From Thermodesulfovibrionia bacterium (lineage in GTDB: Bacteria > Nitrospirota > Thermodesulfovibrionia > UBA6902): a DNA stretch of 49,589 bases. A program made the translations under genes and the position numbers. Location of the stretch: NCBI GenBank assembly GCA_947259645.1, contig CAMYND010000011.1:1-49589 (forward strand), in the 5' to 3' direction. Positions 28,116-38,329 of the stretch are shown one piece after another; the first letter of the stretch is position 1; each line of letters begins with the position of its first letter. Below the pieces are notes generated by a model. It had not been told where the DNA came from. It did no database searches and was given only the letters and a program-made list of their open reading frames with translations.

Positions 28116-28781
28116 TTACCGGAATTTAGTGACCCCAACCTTATCACAGAAATCTTCAATAGAACATCTGCTGCACCAGGGAGAGATTGGTTTGCATATG
28201 CCCTGGCCGAACGCAACAAGGAGGCCGTTTATTTCCAGCCAGAACTTCTGTGGCAGCTTTTCTCTTAAGGCAAATTCTGTTTTATCCGGATTTTTCGTAT
28301 CTACAAACCCCCATCTGTTCGTAATTCTGTGCACATGTGTATCAACACATATACCAGGTTTTTTATAACCAAGAGTGCGGACCAGGTTTGCGGTTTTTCG
28401 TCCGACTCCCTTGAGCTTCAGCAGTTCATCAAGGTCATCAGGGACTTTTGCGTTGTAGTCAGCAATGAGAACTGTGCAGAGGTCCAGAATAGTTCTGGCC
28501 TTGTTTCGGTAAAAGCCAACAGGGTAGATTATCGGCTCAATCTTTTTAACTGAAAGCATTGACATTGTTTGTATGTCAGGTGCTATCTTGAATAGTCGTT
28601 CTGATGCTTCCCCCGTGGTTTTGTCCTGCGTTCTCAGGCTCAGGATACAGGAAATAAGTACTTTGAAAGGGTCCCTTCGTGTAAGGGTGTTGTGGACGAG
28701 ATTTTCCAGCCACGGGAGGGCAAGGCCGTTCACCTGTTTTCTCAGCAGCGGAAAGACCGTATGCAGTTCACTGACAGTCAT
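28116..28781 (-). CDS. nth: Endonuclease III (base-excision DNA glycosylase/AP lyase)
   Basis: Nth removes oxidised pyrimidines and nicks the abasic site. The 221-residue protein shows the helix-hairpin-helix L-K-G-V-G-R-K-T-A-N with catalytic lysine, V-D-T-H-V-H-R with catalytic aspartate, and a 4Fe-4S loop of C-x6-C-x2-C-x5-C spacing (C-K-P-I-S-P-W-C-S-R-C-S-I-E-D-F-C). Length is typical. It lies 155 bases after the TPR lipoprotein gene and 28 bases before the DUF72 gene on the same strand. Confidence 0.92.
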   Translation of the reverse strand: MTVSELHTVFPLLRKQVNGLALPWLENLVHNTLTRRDPFKVLISCILSLRTQDKTTGEASERLFKIAPDIQTMSMLSVKKIEPIIYPVGFYRNKARTILDLCTVLIADYNAKVPDDLDELLKLKGVGRKTANLVRTLGYKKPGICVDTHVHRITNRWGFVDTKNPDKTEFALREKLPQKFWLEINGLLVAFGQGICKPISPWCSRCSIEDFCDKVGVTKFR

Positions 28782-28809
28782 TGTTCATCAGTAGAGGTGT
28801 TCAGGTTTG

Positions 28810-30015
28810 CTATTTGCGTTTTTTTGCAGCTTTTTTCGGGGTCTTTGCAACGGCTTTTTTCTTTGTCTTCACAGCGGCTTTCTTCTTGACCTTTGCAACG
28901 GCTTTTTTCTTTGTCTTCACCACGGCTTTCTTCTGGACCTTTGCAACGGCTTTTTTCTTTGTCTTCACCACGGCTTTCTTCTGGACCTTTGCAACGGCTT
29001 TTTTCTTTGTCTTCACCACGGCTTTCTTTGTGATCTTTGCAACGGCCTTTTTCCTGGTCTTCACCACGGCTTTCTTTGTGATCTTTGCAACGGCCTTTTT
29101 CCTGGTCTTCACAACAGCCTTCTTTGTGACCTTTGCAACGGCTTTCTTTGCGATCTTTGCAACGGCTTTCTTCGTGGTCTTCTTCGGACTGATCTTCTTT
29201 GTTTTTTTGCTGACCGCCTTGACCTTTAACGGCTTGATTATCGGCTCTTTTTCCTTCAGCAGTGATTTTGGAAGAGTGTTTTTCAGGATAGTATTGAGCT
29301 CGAGCGCGTTTTTCGGAGCAAATGCAAATGCATCATTATTGAAATAATAATATACGTCTTTCCCGAGTTTTAAATACTCCTTGATTCTTTTTGCATCGTT
29401 TTTCAACTGCTCAGTCGTATAGTTTGTGGAGTAGCTTCCGCCTTCACCATGCCTGAGAATGTAGACAAAATCCGCAGTAAGCGGCAAATCATCGATAAAG
29501 GGAGGCCAGTCAGCGATGCAGACAGCTATGTTCGCGTCAGAAAGGAGATTAAAAACCTTTTTGGTAAGCCAGCTCTTGTGCCTGAACTCAAAGACATGCC
29601 TCACAGGATATTGCTTGAGGTTTGCAACAAAGTCCTCGAGGTTTTTCATGTTCAGCTTCAGATTGGGCGGCAACTGCCAGAGGACTACATTCAGTTTATC
29701 AAGGAGCGGTGCGGTGGCATTAAAAAACGTTGAGAGAGGAAGCTCCACGTCTTTCAGTTTTTTAACGTGCGTAATAAAACGGCTGCCCTTGAGGCTGAAG
29801 GTAAATTCCGGAGGGGTTTCTTTATACCATCGTTCGAATGCTTCTTTTTTCAGGAGACGATAAAATGTTACATTGATCTCAACGGTTTTGAGCTTTTCCA
29901 TGTAAAAGGAAAGCCACCTCTTATGAGGCAAATCATCAGGGTAAAAAGCTCCCTTCCATGAGTCATATAAAAACCCGCTGCATCCGATTCTGTATTTTGG
30001 CATTTCGGAATACAT
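28810..30015 (-). CDS. DUF72 protein with histone-H1-like lysine/alanine repeat tail
   Basis: The 401-residue protein joins two unlike parts. Residues about 1-250 are a DUF72 (YecE-type) TIM-barrel domain: Y-R-I-G-C-S-G-F-L-Y-D-S-W, F-Y-P-D, V-E-I-N-V-T-F-Y-R, E-F-R-H-K-S-W and Y-Y-F-N-N-D-A-F. Residues about 285-401 are a very basic tail of roughly 14 octad repeats alternating K-K-A-V-A-K-V/I-x and K-K-A-V-V-K-T-x. At DNA level this is a 48-base tandem repeat (about 28850-29200). Such tails resemble AlgP and histone H1-like proteins that bind DNA. DUF72 function is not well established. The start may be ATG 30015 or ATG 30003; neither has a strong ribosome binding site. Confidence 0.88.
   Translation of the reverse strand: MYSEMPKYRIGCSGFLYDSWKGAFYPDDLPHKRWLSFYMEKLKTVEINVTFYRLLKKEAFERWYKETPPEFTFSLKGSRFITHVKKLKDVELPLSTFFNATAPLLDKLNVVLWQLPPNLKLNMKNLEDFVANLKQYPVRHVFEFRHKSWLTKKVFNLLSDANIAVCIADWPPFIDDLPLTADFVYILRHGEGGSYSTNYTTEQLKNDAKRIKEYLKLGKDVYYYFNNDAFAFAPKNALELNTILKNTLPKSLLKEKEPIIKPLKVKAVSKKTKKISPKKTTKKAVAKIAKKAVAKVTKKAVVKTRKKAVAKITKKAVVKTRKKAVAKITKKAVVKTKKKAVAKVQKKAVVKTKKKAVAKVQKKAVVKTKKKAVAKVKKKAAVKTKKKAVAKTPKKAAKKRK
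28840..29205. repeat. 48-bp tandem repeat coding for the K/A-rich tail
   Basis: Unit boundaries can be followed through recurring gcaacggctttttt, separated by about 48 bases and alternating with accacggctttctt. Copies diverge by only a few bases and contract to 8-codon half units near the left and right ends. It lies inside the DUF72 gene and encodes its tail. Confidence 0.85.
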
Positions 30016-30067
30016 TATACACTGAAAAGTTAAAAAATTAAATAAAAATAGTTTGTTTAAGAAAATC

Positions 30068-31126
30068 TTACATAATAATTCCTCCGCCTAAAACCCTGTC
30101 CCCATCGTAAAATACCGCACTCTGTCCTGGCGCGGGAGCCCATTGAGGCATATCAAATTCAACAATGACATGCTCCTGTTCCGGATAAAGCATGGCCGGG
30201 ACCTCTCTCATTGTTGACCTGATTTTAACGCCGGCTCTTTCAGGATTCTCAAGGGACTGAACAGATATCCAGTTTAAGTCCTTAACTTTTATTGATTTTC
30301 TTAATGCGTCCTCCCGCGCGCCAATGACTATTGTATTGGTAGTGCGCTCAATATTCGCCACGTACCGCGGCACAGAAGACTGGATCCCGAGGCCCTTTCT
30401 CTGGCCAATGGTATAAAAGGCTATTCCCTTATGCTCGCCTACAACGGTCCCCTCCCTGTTAACAATAGGACCCGGTCGGAGCGCATCAGGGGAAAATTCG
30501 CGAATAAAATTTTCATATCTATCATCTCCGACAAAGCAGATTTCCTGGCTTTCAGCCCTCAGGGCAGTTGCAAGACCAAGCCTTCCTGCGATCTCCCTGG
30601 TCTCATCCTTGTTCATTTTTCCCAGGGGGAAGCTCGTCTTTGAAAGTTCCTGCTGGCTCATCACATACAGGACATATGACTGGTCTTTTACGGGATCAAG
30701 GCCTTTCCGTAAAAGCAGCCGGTCTGAATCATCAGACTTTTCAGCGATGGCGTAGTGGCCTGTTGCTATCACGTCAGCGCCCAGTTGCTCTGCTTTTGCA
30801 ATGAGAAAATCAAACTTGATGTGCTTGTTGCACGATATGCAGGGATTTGGGGTCGTGCCCGAGAGGTATGACTCACAGAACTCCTCAATAACATGCGTAT
30901 AAAAGGCGTCCCGAACATCGACAGTATAATGGTGTATGCCAAGTCTGTCCGCCACTGATTTGGCAAGCCTGATCGTTTCTATCGAACAGCACACAGTGGA
31001 CTGTGCAACATCTCGTCTGTCCCATAGTTCAAAACTAACCCCAACAACATCGTAGCCCTCTTCTTTCAGCAGATAGGCAGCAACAGAAGAGTCTACGCCA
31101 CCGCTCATTGCGACAATAGCTTTCAT
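30068..31126 (-). CDS. mnmA: tRNA-specific 2-thiouridylase MnmA
   Basis: MnmA makes 2-thiouridine at wobble position 34 of Lys, Glu and Gln tRNAs, using ATP and sulfur relayed as persulfide. The 352-residue protein shows the PP-loop S-G-G-V-D-S-S, N-P-C-I-S-C (catalytic C96), E-I-C-F-V (C197) and G-Q-R-K-G-L-G in the middle domain. 2-Thiouridine is also the substrate for selenouridine formation in some bacteria, but no selU (mnmH) gene is seen here. It is on the same strand as the DUF72 gene, separated by 52 bases. Confidence 0.95.
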   Translation of the reverse strand: MKAIVAMSGGVDSSVAAYLLKEEGYDVVGVSFELWDRRDVAQSTVCCSIETIRLAKSVADRLGIHHYTVDVRDAFYTHVIEEFCESYLSGTTPNPCISCNKHIKFDFLIAKAEQLGADVIATGHYAIAEKSDDSDRLLLRKGLDPVKDQSYVLYVMSQQELSKTSFPLGKMNKDETREIAGRLGLATALRAESQEICFVGDDRYENFIREFSPDALRPGPIVNREGTVVGEHKGIAFYTIGQRKGLGIQSSVPRYVANIERTTNTIVIGAREDALRKSIKVKDLNWISVQSLENPERAGVKIRSTMREVPAMLYPEQEHVIVEFDMPQWAPAPGQSAVFYDGDRVLGGGIIM

Positions 31127-31210
31127 GATGGTCTATTCTATCACAGATTCAGGGGCACGGTTCCCGGGCTGTTCAGGGAATGTGTGGAGTCTCCGAGCAT
31201 TCAAGCCAGG

Positions 31211-32236
31211 CTAATCAAAGGTGACCAGAACCTTCAGGGACTCACCTGCTTCGGCCACTTTTCTGTAGGCTTCTGCAGTTTTTTCCAAGGGGTACCTGTG
31301 TGTCACGACCATCTCAGCCCTTACGAGACCTCTCTCAATAAACTCGAGGGATGATCTCGTATCATCCGGACCGCAGGAGTAGCTCGTTATGATATTTATG
31401 TCTTTAAAATAGAGCTTGTTGGGATCTACTGTAAGGGTCTCGGCAGGTTTTGCAGGGGCAAAAAAGAGTACTGTTCCTCCCGGTGCGGCGCACTCTATGC
31501 CCGCCTTCATTGCCTCAGCGCTGTCAGGGCCGACAATTACTATCTCCGCTCCTCTACCGCCGGTCAGCGCGTGAAGGGACTCCCTGAGCGGATTCCGAAG
31601 AACATCAATGAGTTCATCCGCCCCCAGTAACCCGGCTTTATTTAGCCGGTACTGTACCTTGTCGGCCCCGATTATTTTTCCGGCACCAAAGTGCCGCGCA
31701 AGGAGCACGTGGATAATTCCCATTACTCCGAGACCGATAATCAAGACAGTGTCTCCTTTTTGAATTCCGGAACGCTTGAATGACTTGACAGCACAGGCAG
31801 CAGGTTCTACGAGGGCCCCGTCTTCATAGCTGATACTGTCCGGCAGAATAAGGGTGTCATTTTTCAGATTCACTTCCGGGACAAGTATATATTCCGCAAT
31901 GCCTCCGGGGATGATCCTTGATTCCCGCCATGTTGAGCACTGAACATGATCTCCGCGCATACAGAAACCGCATGCCATGCATGGTGCATGATGATGTACA
32001 AAGACCCGGTCGCCTTTGCGAAATGAAGATACCTTCTTACCCAGCTGTACAATCTCCCCAGCTGGTTCATGGCCAAGAACCAGGGGGGCTTTTTTCTCTA
32101 TATACCAGGGCATCACATCTCCGGAGCAGATGCCGGAGGCTTTTACCGCAACGAGGGCCTCCCCGAAACCGACTTCAGGAACGGGCATCTCCTCTATTCT
32201 TATGTCATGGTAGCTGTATAATTTGGCGACTTTCAT
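31211..32236 (-). CDS. Zinc-dependent alcohol dehydrogenase (MDR family)
   Basis: The 341-residue protein is a medium-chain dehydrogenase of the sorbitol/threonine dehydrogenase type. It has the catalytic-zinc elements C-S-G-D near residue 38 and G-H-E-P-A-G-E, the structural-zinc C-M-A-C-G-F-C-M-R-G-D-H-V-Q-C, and the Rossmann motif G-L-G-V-M-G. The substrate cannot be read from sequence. ATG 32236 is preferred to an adjacent TTG. There is no visible ribosome binding site, and a long inverted repeat begins only 12 bases upstream. It is the downstream member of a same-strand pair of related dehydrogenases. Confidence 0.85.
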   Translation of the reverse strand: MKVAKLYSYHDIRIEEMPVPEVGFGEALVAVKASGICSGDVMPWYIEKKAPLVLGHEPAGEIVQLGKKVSSFRKGDRVFVHHHAPCMACGFCMRGDHVQCSTWRESRIIPGGIAEYILVPEVNLKNDTLILPDSISYEDGALVEPAACAVKSFKRSGIQKGDTVLIIGLGVMGIIHVLLARHFGAGKIIGADKVQYRLNKAGLLGADELIDVLRNPLRESLHALTGGRGAEIVIVGPDSAEAMKAGIECAAPGGTVLFFAPAKPAETLTVDPNKLYFKDINIITSYSCGPDDTRSSLEFIERGLVRAEMVVTHRYPLEKTAEAYRKVAEAGESLKVLVTFD

Positions 32237-32247
32237 CAAATTTTTTT

Positions 32248-32331
32248 AACCACGGAGACACAGAGACACGGAGATTTAAAAATATCAATACGTAATTAAT
32301 TCTTTCTCTGTGCCTCTGTGCCTCCGTGGTT
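32248..32331. repeat. Imperfect 27-bp inverted repeat (stem-loop element)
   Basis: The left arm (32248-32274, starting aaccacggagacacagag) and right arm (32305-32331, ending cctccgtggtt) match at 24 of 27 positions, with a 30-base A/T-rich loop. The CACGGAG/CACAGAG pattern is a familiar dispersed element in environmental bacterial genomes, resembling a MITE or mobile hairpin. No transposase or target duplication is evident. It fills almost the whole gap between two dehydrogenase genes. Confidence 0.75.
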
Positions 32332-32375
32332 TATTATAGAGGGTTTATATTTCGCGGGACAACAGGATTCTGCGC

Positions 32376-33392
32376 TCAGGGTTTTAGGGCGTACTTTATT
32401 CCTTTTCCTTCTTTTAACAGGGAAAATGCTTTCTCAATCTCTTTTAACAGGAATTTTCCGGTAACGAGCAGGGACAGGTCTACCAGTTTATAGGCAAGTA
32501 TATGGTATGCGTCTTTAACATCCTGCGGGGTATAATGAAAAGAACCGAGAAGGGTCAACTCATCATAATGGATTCTATATGTATCATGGCTTGCTAAGGT
32601 CCCTGCCGGACAGCCCCCGAAAAAAACAATGGTGCCTCCCCTTCTCACAAAGTTCAGGGAGTTTTCCCATGCCTTGATCTGGCCGGTACACTCTACGATG
32701 AGATCTGCGCCGGTGTTATCTGTTTCTTCCGCTATGGTCTCTGCAATATTATGTGGGATAACGGTCCTGTCCGCGCCCATTTTCTCAGCTATCGCCAGTC
32801 TGTCGTCAAAATAATCAGAGACAATGACTTTTATCCCCTTTGTCTTCATATATGCAAGGTGCATAAGACCTATTGGTCCGGCGCCAATGACAACAGCTGT
32901 ATCTATTTCATTTAGCCGTAACCTGCTATATGGATGAATAACACAGGAAAAGGGTTCAAGGAGGGCAGCCTCATCAAAGCTGATATTCTGGGGTTTATGA
33001 AACAGGTTCTGGCTGACTATAGGAGCCGGCAGAAGTATATACTCAGCAAATGCACCGAGCACCTTCTGTCCCATGATTTTTTCACAAAGATTTTCAAGAC
33101 CCTTTTTGCAGTACTGACAGGTCTGGCACGGAGCGCTGTGCACACCCATTATACTGTCACCTTCCTTGAATACCCCCACACCTTTCCCTGCTTTTGCTAT
33201 GACTCCGGAGTATTCATGCCCAAAGGGCCCGGGCATCGGGATCAGACTGTGGCCTCTTATATAGGCCTTCATGTCTGTGCCGCAGGTGAGGGCGGATGAG
33301 ACCCTCACAAGAACCTCTCCCTCTCCAGGCTCAGGCACAGGAACGTCCCGCAGTTCAATTTTACCGGGTGCTGCAAGTATGATTTGCTCCAT
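32376..33392 (-). CDS. Zinc-dependent alcohol dehydrogenase (MDR family), second paralog
   Basis: The 338-residue protein has the same architecture as the gene that follows it: catalytic-zinc C-G-T-D and G-H-E-Y-S-G-V, structural-zinc C-Q-T-C-Q-Y-C-K-K-G-L-E-N-L-C, and the nucleotide motif G-A-G-P-I-G. The two proteins are clearly diverged, so this is not a recent duplication. Substrate specificity is unknown; polyol or sugar-alcohol oxidation is typical of the group. The gene is upstream of the other dehydrogenase, separated by the inverted repeat. Confidence 0.85.
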   Translation of the reverse strand: MEQIILAAPGKIELRDVPVPEPGEGEVLVRVSSALTCGTDMKAYIRGHSLIPMPGPFGHEYSGVIAKAGKGVGVFKEGDSIMGVHSAPCQTCQYCKKGLENLCEKIMGQKVLGAFAEYILLPAPIVSQNLFHKPQNISFDEAALLEPFSCVIHPYSRLRLNEIDTAVVIGAGPIGLMHLAYMKTKGIKVIVSDYFDDRLAIAEKMGADRTVIPHNIAETIAEETDNTGADLIVECTGQIKAWENSLNFVRRGGTIVFFGGCPAGTLASHDTYRIHYDELTLLGSFHYTPQDVKDAYHILAYKLVDLSLLVTGKFLLKEIEKAFSLLKEGKGIKYALKP

Positions 33393-33676
33393 GATAAAAA
33401 AGCTCTCAGCCTTCAGTGTTCAGCGATCAGCACGAGACATGCTGTCTCACAGGCCGCACCATACAACTGTAAGGTCTACTGTTTATTAGTTTCCTGCGTG
33501 AAGCAGTCAGGCCTTTAAATTTATAAAAGAAACGTCAAGAGATATTTATATGGTACCACAGCTGAAAACTTTAGTTAGTGAAAAGAGCGGTTTAGCAGTG
33601 ATTTTCTCTTGCGATAATGGGCAGCTATGGGCAGCGAACCTTGACCGGGCCTTGTTGCTTAATGTATAAATAACAG
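33393..33676. other. Divergent intergenic region before selA
   Basis: This 284-base gap separates the dehydrogenase pair from selA. It contains GCTGA-like repeat units at 33406-33431 (TCAGC, TTCAG, TTCAGC and ATCAGC in series) and a short direct duplication of GGGCAGC near 33618-33640. No RNA gene or clear promoter was identified. Confidence 0.4.
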
Positions 33677-35071
<1,395 letters not shown>

Positions 35072-35298
35072 AGTTTTTCATCTGGACGGAACATACGAAC
35101 AATAATGTCAACTATCAAAGTTCACATGCCAAATGAATGCCTCATGATTTAATGACAAAATTTTTTTGACAGCTGCACTTTGATTTTTATTTGATATTTC
35201 GGTTTCGGAATTTGACATTTATACATACTATCTATCGTAATTAATATCAGTTGGCAGTACTGCAATTTAATTAATAGTTATATTGATTTCCTGAAAAT
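35072..35298. other. A/T-rich gap between selA and selB
   Basis: The region is much richer in A/T than the flanking genes. TTGACA hexamers occur at 35166-35171 and 35212-35217, either of which could be a -35 element for selB, but no well-placed -10 stands out. No tRNA-like T-arm or cloverleaf was found, so it does not hold selC. Confidence 0.45.
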
Positions 35299-37191
35299 AT
35301 GGATCGTTACGTTATTCTCGGCACAGCCGGACACATTGACCACGGAAAGAGTGCCCTTGTGCATGCTCTTACCGGCACAGACCCTGACCGTCTCAAAGAG
35401 GAAAAAGAACGAGGTATAACCATTGACCTTGGCTTTGCTGATCTTGCCTACCCTGATGGCCTGAAAGTCGGGATCGTTGATGTTCCCGGGCATGAACGGC
35501 TCATCAAGAACATGCTTGCAGGAGCAGGCGGCATCGATATTGTCCTCATGGTCATTGCCGCGGATGAAGGGATCATGCCTCAGAGCCGGGAGCACCTTGA
35601 TATATGCAATCTTCTCAAGGTAAAACAGGGCATCATCGTGATAACAAAATCTGACCTTGTGGAAGAGGACTGGCTCGAGCTTATCAGCGATGAGATAAGA
35701 AGTTTTGTAAAAGGCACATTCCTTGAAGACGCGGTTATCATGCCCGTATCGTCAGTAACAGGGCAGAACATGGATCTGCTGAAAGAAGAAATACATACGC
35801 TTGCCCTTGAAGTTGACCCCAAACCAATAAGCGGGATCTTCCGGCTTCCTGTTGACCGGATATTCACCCTGAAAGGGTTTGGTACTGTTGTTACAGGCAC
35901 AGCAATTTCCGGAAGCATATCCCTTGACGCAACTGTTGAGATCATACCCGGTGGGCTCAGGACAAAGGTGAGGGGCCTGCAGAGTCACGGTGAGACATTA
36001 AAAAAGGCCTTTGCCGGACAGAGGGTAGCCATGAACCTCCAGGGAGTGTCAAAAGAGGAAGTCCGGAGGGGTGATGTCATAACTGTCCCGGAAAAAATAA
36101 AGACCGCCCTTGTAATCGATGCTGACCTGGAGATGTTGAAGGACTCAGCTATTAATGCCCTCAAAAACAGGAGCCTTGTCCATTTCCATACCGGCACAAC
36201 TGAACTGGTGGCCAGAATTGTGATGTATGACAAAGAACTGTTAAAACCGGGAGAGCGTGCATATTGCCAGTTCCGCTTTAAGACGCCCGTTGCTGTAATG
36301 GCAGGCGACAGGTACATTATAAGAAGGTTTTCTCCTCTCTTAACGATTGGGGGAGGAGAGATCCTTGACACCTCGCCAAAACGAAGGAAAAGGGATGAGA
36401 GGATAAAGGACCTTGAGGTTTTTGAACAGGGAAGCCTCCGGGAAAAGCTTGCGATAAAAATAATGCAGAGTGGTTTGCATGGTATTTCCGAGGCTGAACT
36501 GGCAGGCTGGATCAAACAGGAACTGCCGGAAATAAAAAGCACGATCAAAACGCTGCTGAAAGAAGGTGAACTAATCCAGTGTGAAGGAAGGCTCTTGCAT
36601 AAGGTTGTCCGCGATGATTTTTCAATCAGGATAACAGCGGAGCTTGGTGAATTTCACAGGGCTCACCCGCTCAAACCGGGCTTATCCAAAGAGGTGCTGA
36701 AGAATGAGTTCAGGGGGGTTGAACCCAGAATAGTGGAGACACTGACCCGCATGACAGAGGGGGTTGTACAGGAGAAAGAGCTGCTCAGGCTTGAATCCTT
36801 TAAAATATCTCTCAGTGAGGACAAGATGCAGTTGAAGGGTAAAATAATGAAAGTCCTTGAAGATGCAAAGTTCCAGCCCCCATCTAAAGATGAGCTTGCC
36901 TCCACAATATCGATTAACAAAGAGGAGGCCGGCGAACTCCTGAAAATCATGGCGACTGAAAAGAGCCTCGTCAGAATAAACGACTCTCTCTATATATCAA
37001 TGTCAAACCATTCGGAGATGATGGAAAACCTGAAAACTTTTTTTTCTGAGAAGAATGAGATGACTGTCGGCGATTTCCGTGACATTCTGGGGACCTCCAG
37101 AAAGTATGCCATCCCTTTCCTTGAGTACCTGGACAGCAACAAGATCACACTCCGCGTCGGGGAAAAGAGAAAATTACTCTCCAAGAAGTAA
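35299..37191 (+). CDS. selB: Selenocysteine-specific elongation factor SelB
   Basis: SelB carries Sec-tRNA(Sec) to the ribosome at UGA codons marked by a SECIS hairpin. The 630-residue protein starts with an EF-Tu-like GTPase domain ([31 protein letters not shown]). Beta-barrel domains and about four C-terminal winged helices (from about residue 370) follow; the winged helices bind the mRNA hairpin. Full length suggests a functional decoder. Two genes nearby have in-frame UGA codons and are its likely clients. Confidence 0.97.
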   Translation: MDRYVILGTAGHIDHGKSALVHALTGTDPDRLKEEKERGITIDLGFADLAYPDGLKVGIVDVPGHERLIKNMLAGAGGIDIVLMVIAADEGIMPQSREHLDICNLLKVKQGIIVITKSDLVEEDWLELISDEIRSFVKGTFLEDAVIMPVSSVTGQNMDLLKEEIHTLALEVDPKPISGIFRLPVDRIFTLKGFGTVVTGTAISGSISLDATVEIIPGGLRTKVRGLQSHGETLKKAFAGQRVAMNLQGVSKEEVRRGDVITVPEKIKTALVIDADLEMLKDSAINALKNRSLVHFHTGTTELVARIVMYDKELLKPGERAYCQFRFKTPVAVMAGDRYIIRRFSPLLTIGGGEILDTSPKRRKRDERIKDLEVFEQGSLREKLAIKIMQSGLHGISEAELAGWIKQELPEIKSTIKTLLKEGELIQCEGRLLHKVVRDDFSIRITAELGEFHRAHPLKPGLSKEVLKNEFRGVEPRIVETLTRMTEGVVQEKELLRLESFKISLSEDKMQLKGKIMKVLEDAKFQPPSKDELASTISINKEEAGELLKIMATEKSLVRINDSLYISMSNHSEMMENLKTFFSEKNEMTVGDFRDILGTSRKYAIPFLEYLDSNKITLRVGEKRKLLSKK

Positions 37192-37249
37192 GGGCCTGCC
37201 GCGAAAATCCAACGTGCTACATGAGTCGTGTTTATGGCACAATAGAAGA

Positions 37250-38311
37250 ATGAGTGAGATCACCTCCATTGCCGCCCAGGTGAAGCACAACTGCAACATT
37301 TCAGACGCCAGATACTGGGGTTTTTATTCGCCCTGCGGTCTTTTGCTGAGAATGAGAGACCTTTATAAGACAGAACAGGGGATAAGACCCTGGGGAGACG
37401 TTAGCCACAAGGCCATAGGTGACTGGTTAGAGAAGAGGGAAGGCTTGTGGCACTCACTTGAAAACCGGGAATACCGGGAGATTCAGGTGAAGGGAAAGAG
37501 CTATGATCCCTTTGATGTAAAGGCTGTAAATAGATCCCTTTCTGAAGAGGGCTACTTTTACGGTGCCGGATTAGGAAACATGCTGAAGCCGGTATTTATT
37601 CTGGGGAAGTTATCTGATCAGAAGTTAAAAGGGCGGTATCAAATTTTTATTCTCGAAAGTGAAATTGCCCGTGATCTTTCTACCTCACCGGCCATGATAC
37701 AGGGAAACACAATTATAGCTCGGCAGGAAGCCATGGAGATTTTTTTATGGGGCAAGTATGAAGAAATGAAGTCAAGAAAATGCGCGGGTTCATTGCATGA
37801 TGCATTTTCTGAATATGGAATGACCGGTGACAGCGAAGGTAATTCAGTAGAAGATATGCTGTCAGATATCGTCCGGGAGGAGCTTCGCACCTACATCTAT
37901 CACGAGCTTGGTGAAGCAGCGCAGAGGCGGGTCCTTGGAACATGGTGGAAAAAACTGCTTCTGAAAATCCCCTACAGCAGGGCAGAGCTTTTCACCAGGG
38001 GCCTCAAGGACATAATGTCTGACACCTGCTCATCCGGGATGCTTGCCTATATCATTAAAAAGCGGAAAAGAGGATCCCTTAGCTTTTATGTCTCGCTGCT
38101 GAGCGGTTACCGCAAGATCATCTTCCCGGGCATCATCACCGCCTACAGGGAATTCAGAAATACGGAAAACTGGGATGTAATAGAACATGCCAGATCAGAT
38201 GGGTACAAAAAGGCAGGGGATTATGTGAGACAGCTCAAGGAAATGTTTGATAAGGGCAATGCCACAGCGGAAACAATAGAACGGGAACTCCTTGCCGGGA
38301 TCACTCAATAA
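37250..38311 (+). CDS. Uncharacterised 353-residue protein in the sel locus
   Basis: I do not recognise the family. The protein has no signal peptide or clear membrane span. The N-terminal half has C-N-I-S-D-A-R-Y-W-G-F-Y-S-P-C-G-L-L-L-R-M-R-D-L-Y, a tidy motif with two cysteines, and W-L-E-K-R-E-G-L-W-H-S-L. A central segment reads G-A-G-L-G-N-M-L-K-P, and the C-terminal half is helical and basic. ATG 37250 is chosen because the longer frame from 37079 would overlap selB by over 100 bases. It lies 58 bases after selB and 18 before the peroxiredoxin-like selenoprotein gene, on the same strand. A role in selenium or redox metabolism is only suggested by position. Confidence 0.75.
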   Translation: MSEITSIAAQVKHNCNISDARYWGFYSPCGLLLRMRDLYKTEQGIRPWGDVSHKAIGDWLEKREGLWHSLENREYREIQVKGKSYDPFDVKAVNRSLSEEGYFYGAGLGNMLKPVFILGKLSDQKLKGRYQIFILESEIARDLSTSPAMIQGNTIIARQEAMEIFLWGKYEEMKSRKCAGSLHDAFSEYGMTGDSEGNSVEDMLSDIVREELRTYIYHELGEAAQRRVLGTWWKKLLLKIPYSRAELFTRGLKDIMSDTCSSGMLAYIIKKRKRGSLSFYVSLLSGYRKIIFPGIITAYREFRNTENWDVIEHARSDGYKKAGDYVRQLKEMFDKGNATAETIERELLAGITQ

Positions 38312-38329
38312 GGAGGTACAGGAGAAATT

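Noticed and set aside
28781-29347. Long plus-strand frame rich in F-F-x-V-F-T-T-A-F-F repeats
   Set aside because: It is the antisense image of the K/A-rich tail of the DUF72 gene; the low-complexity repeat keeps several frames open.
35072-35298. selC (tRNA-Sec) in the selA-selB gap
   Set aside because: No T-arm, acceptor pairing or long variable arm could be found.
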